The notes under the pieces: generated by a model
The model's input: the letters and a program-made list of their open reading frames with translations, nothing else
Told to the model about the DNA's origin: nothing
Databases searched by the model: none
Assembly (NCBI GenBank): GCA_023422695.1
Contig: JAFAGN010000066.1
Coordinates: forward strand, 1 to 6,620
DNA from: Pseudomonadota bacterium
GTDB taxonomy: Bacteria; Pseudomonadota; Alphaproteobacteria; Sphingomonadales; Sphingomonadaceae
Direction of reading: 5' to 3'
Length of the DNA stretch: 6,620 nucleotides
Position numbers and translations under genes: made by a program
Part shown: positions 6,562-6,620 of the stretch, piece by piece
Numbering within the stretch: position 1 is the first letter of the stretch
Layout of the letters: every line of letters starts with the position of its first letter

Positions 6562-6575
6562 TCGACCATAGTCGA
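6562..6575. repeat. Small hairpin after gspG
   Basis: TCGAC (6562-6566), loop CATA, GTCGA (6571-6575) form a perfect 5-bp hairpin 7 bases after the gspG stop. No T run follows, so it is not a standard intrinsic terminator. It may be chance, because TCGA is frequent in this DNA. Confidence 0.25.
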
Positions 6576-6590
6576 TGGATATTCAACCGT

Positions 6591-6612
6591 AGCCCTGAGC
6601 TTGTCGAAGGGC
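6591..6612. repeat. Sphingomonad-type dispersed palindromic repeat
   Basis: GCCCT (6592-6596) pairs with AGGGC (6608-6612) around an 11-base loop, giving an element of the form CCCTGAGCTTGTCGAAGGG. From general knowledge, CCTGAGC(T/C)TGTCGAAGG sequences occur in many intergenic copies in sphingomonads and relatives. The call as a dispersed repeat rests on that recollection and on the palindrome. It lies 37 bases after the gspG stop, where the next pseudopilin gene (gspH) would often begin. Confidence 0.6.
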
Positions 6613-6620
6613 GCTTCTCG

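Noticed and set aside
1..6620. CRISPR array, tRNA/rRNA genes, insertion sequences, toxin-antitoxin or phage genes
   Set aside because: No regularly spaced repeats, RNA gene signatures, transposase motifs or small accessory genes were seen on either strand. The window is filled by the T2SS genes.

Overview
The window is a block of core type II secretion system (T2SS, general secretory pathway) genes, all on the + strand in the order gspC-gspD-gspE-gspF-gspG. Each gene is complete and recognisable from family motifs. High GC content, strong G/C preference at third codon positions, the T2SS gene order and two dispersed-repeat-like elements at the edges suggest an alphaproteobacterium, most likely a sphingomonad (Sphingopyxis / Novosphingobium type). 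That placement rests on remembered resemblance, not on a database search.

Layout. Positions 1-249 are non-coding. They hold a GC-rich hairpin followed by T residues (possible end of an upstream transcript), a strong two-hairpin element at about 56-113 that looks like a dispersed extragenic repeat, an A+T-rich stretch at 153-190 with an 11-bp-phased GT(C/A)A pattern (candidate promoter/operator), and a perfect 7-bp inverted repeat at 192-209 in the probable leader of gspC. The five genes run from 250 to 6554 almost without gaps: C-D 5 bp apart, D/E overlapping by 4 bp, E/F overlapping by 8 bp, F-G 3 bp apart. This indicates one transcription unit with translational coupling. The last 66 bases hold no gene. 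They contain a short hairpin and a 22-bp palindromic element resembling a repeat scattered through sphingomonad genomes.

How the parts work together. GspD is the outer-membrane secretin channel. GspC is the inner-membrane clamp that contacts the secretin through its homology region and carries a PDZ domain. GspE is the cytoplasmic hexameric ATPase. GspF is the polytopic inner-membrane platform protein that GspE acts on. GspG is the major pseudopilin that polymerises into the periplasmic pseudopilus. The minor pseudopilins (H, I, J, K), the L/M platform proteins and the prepilin peptidase needed for a working machine are not in the window. H-M may lie beyond the right edge.

Nothing here amounts to a previously undescribed system. 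The points worth a second look are an unusually long GspG leader, three short clusters of A+T-rich rare codons placed on conserved segments of GspE, GspF and GspG, the phased and inverted repeats ahead of gspC, and the repeat element after gspG where gspH would be expected.
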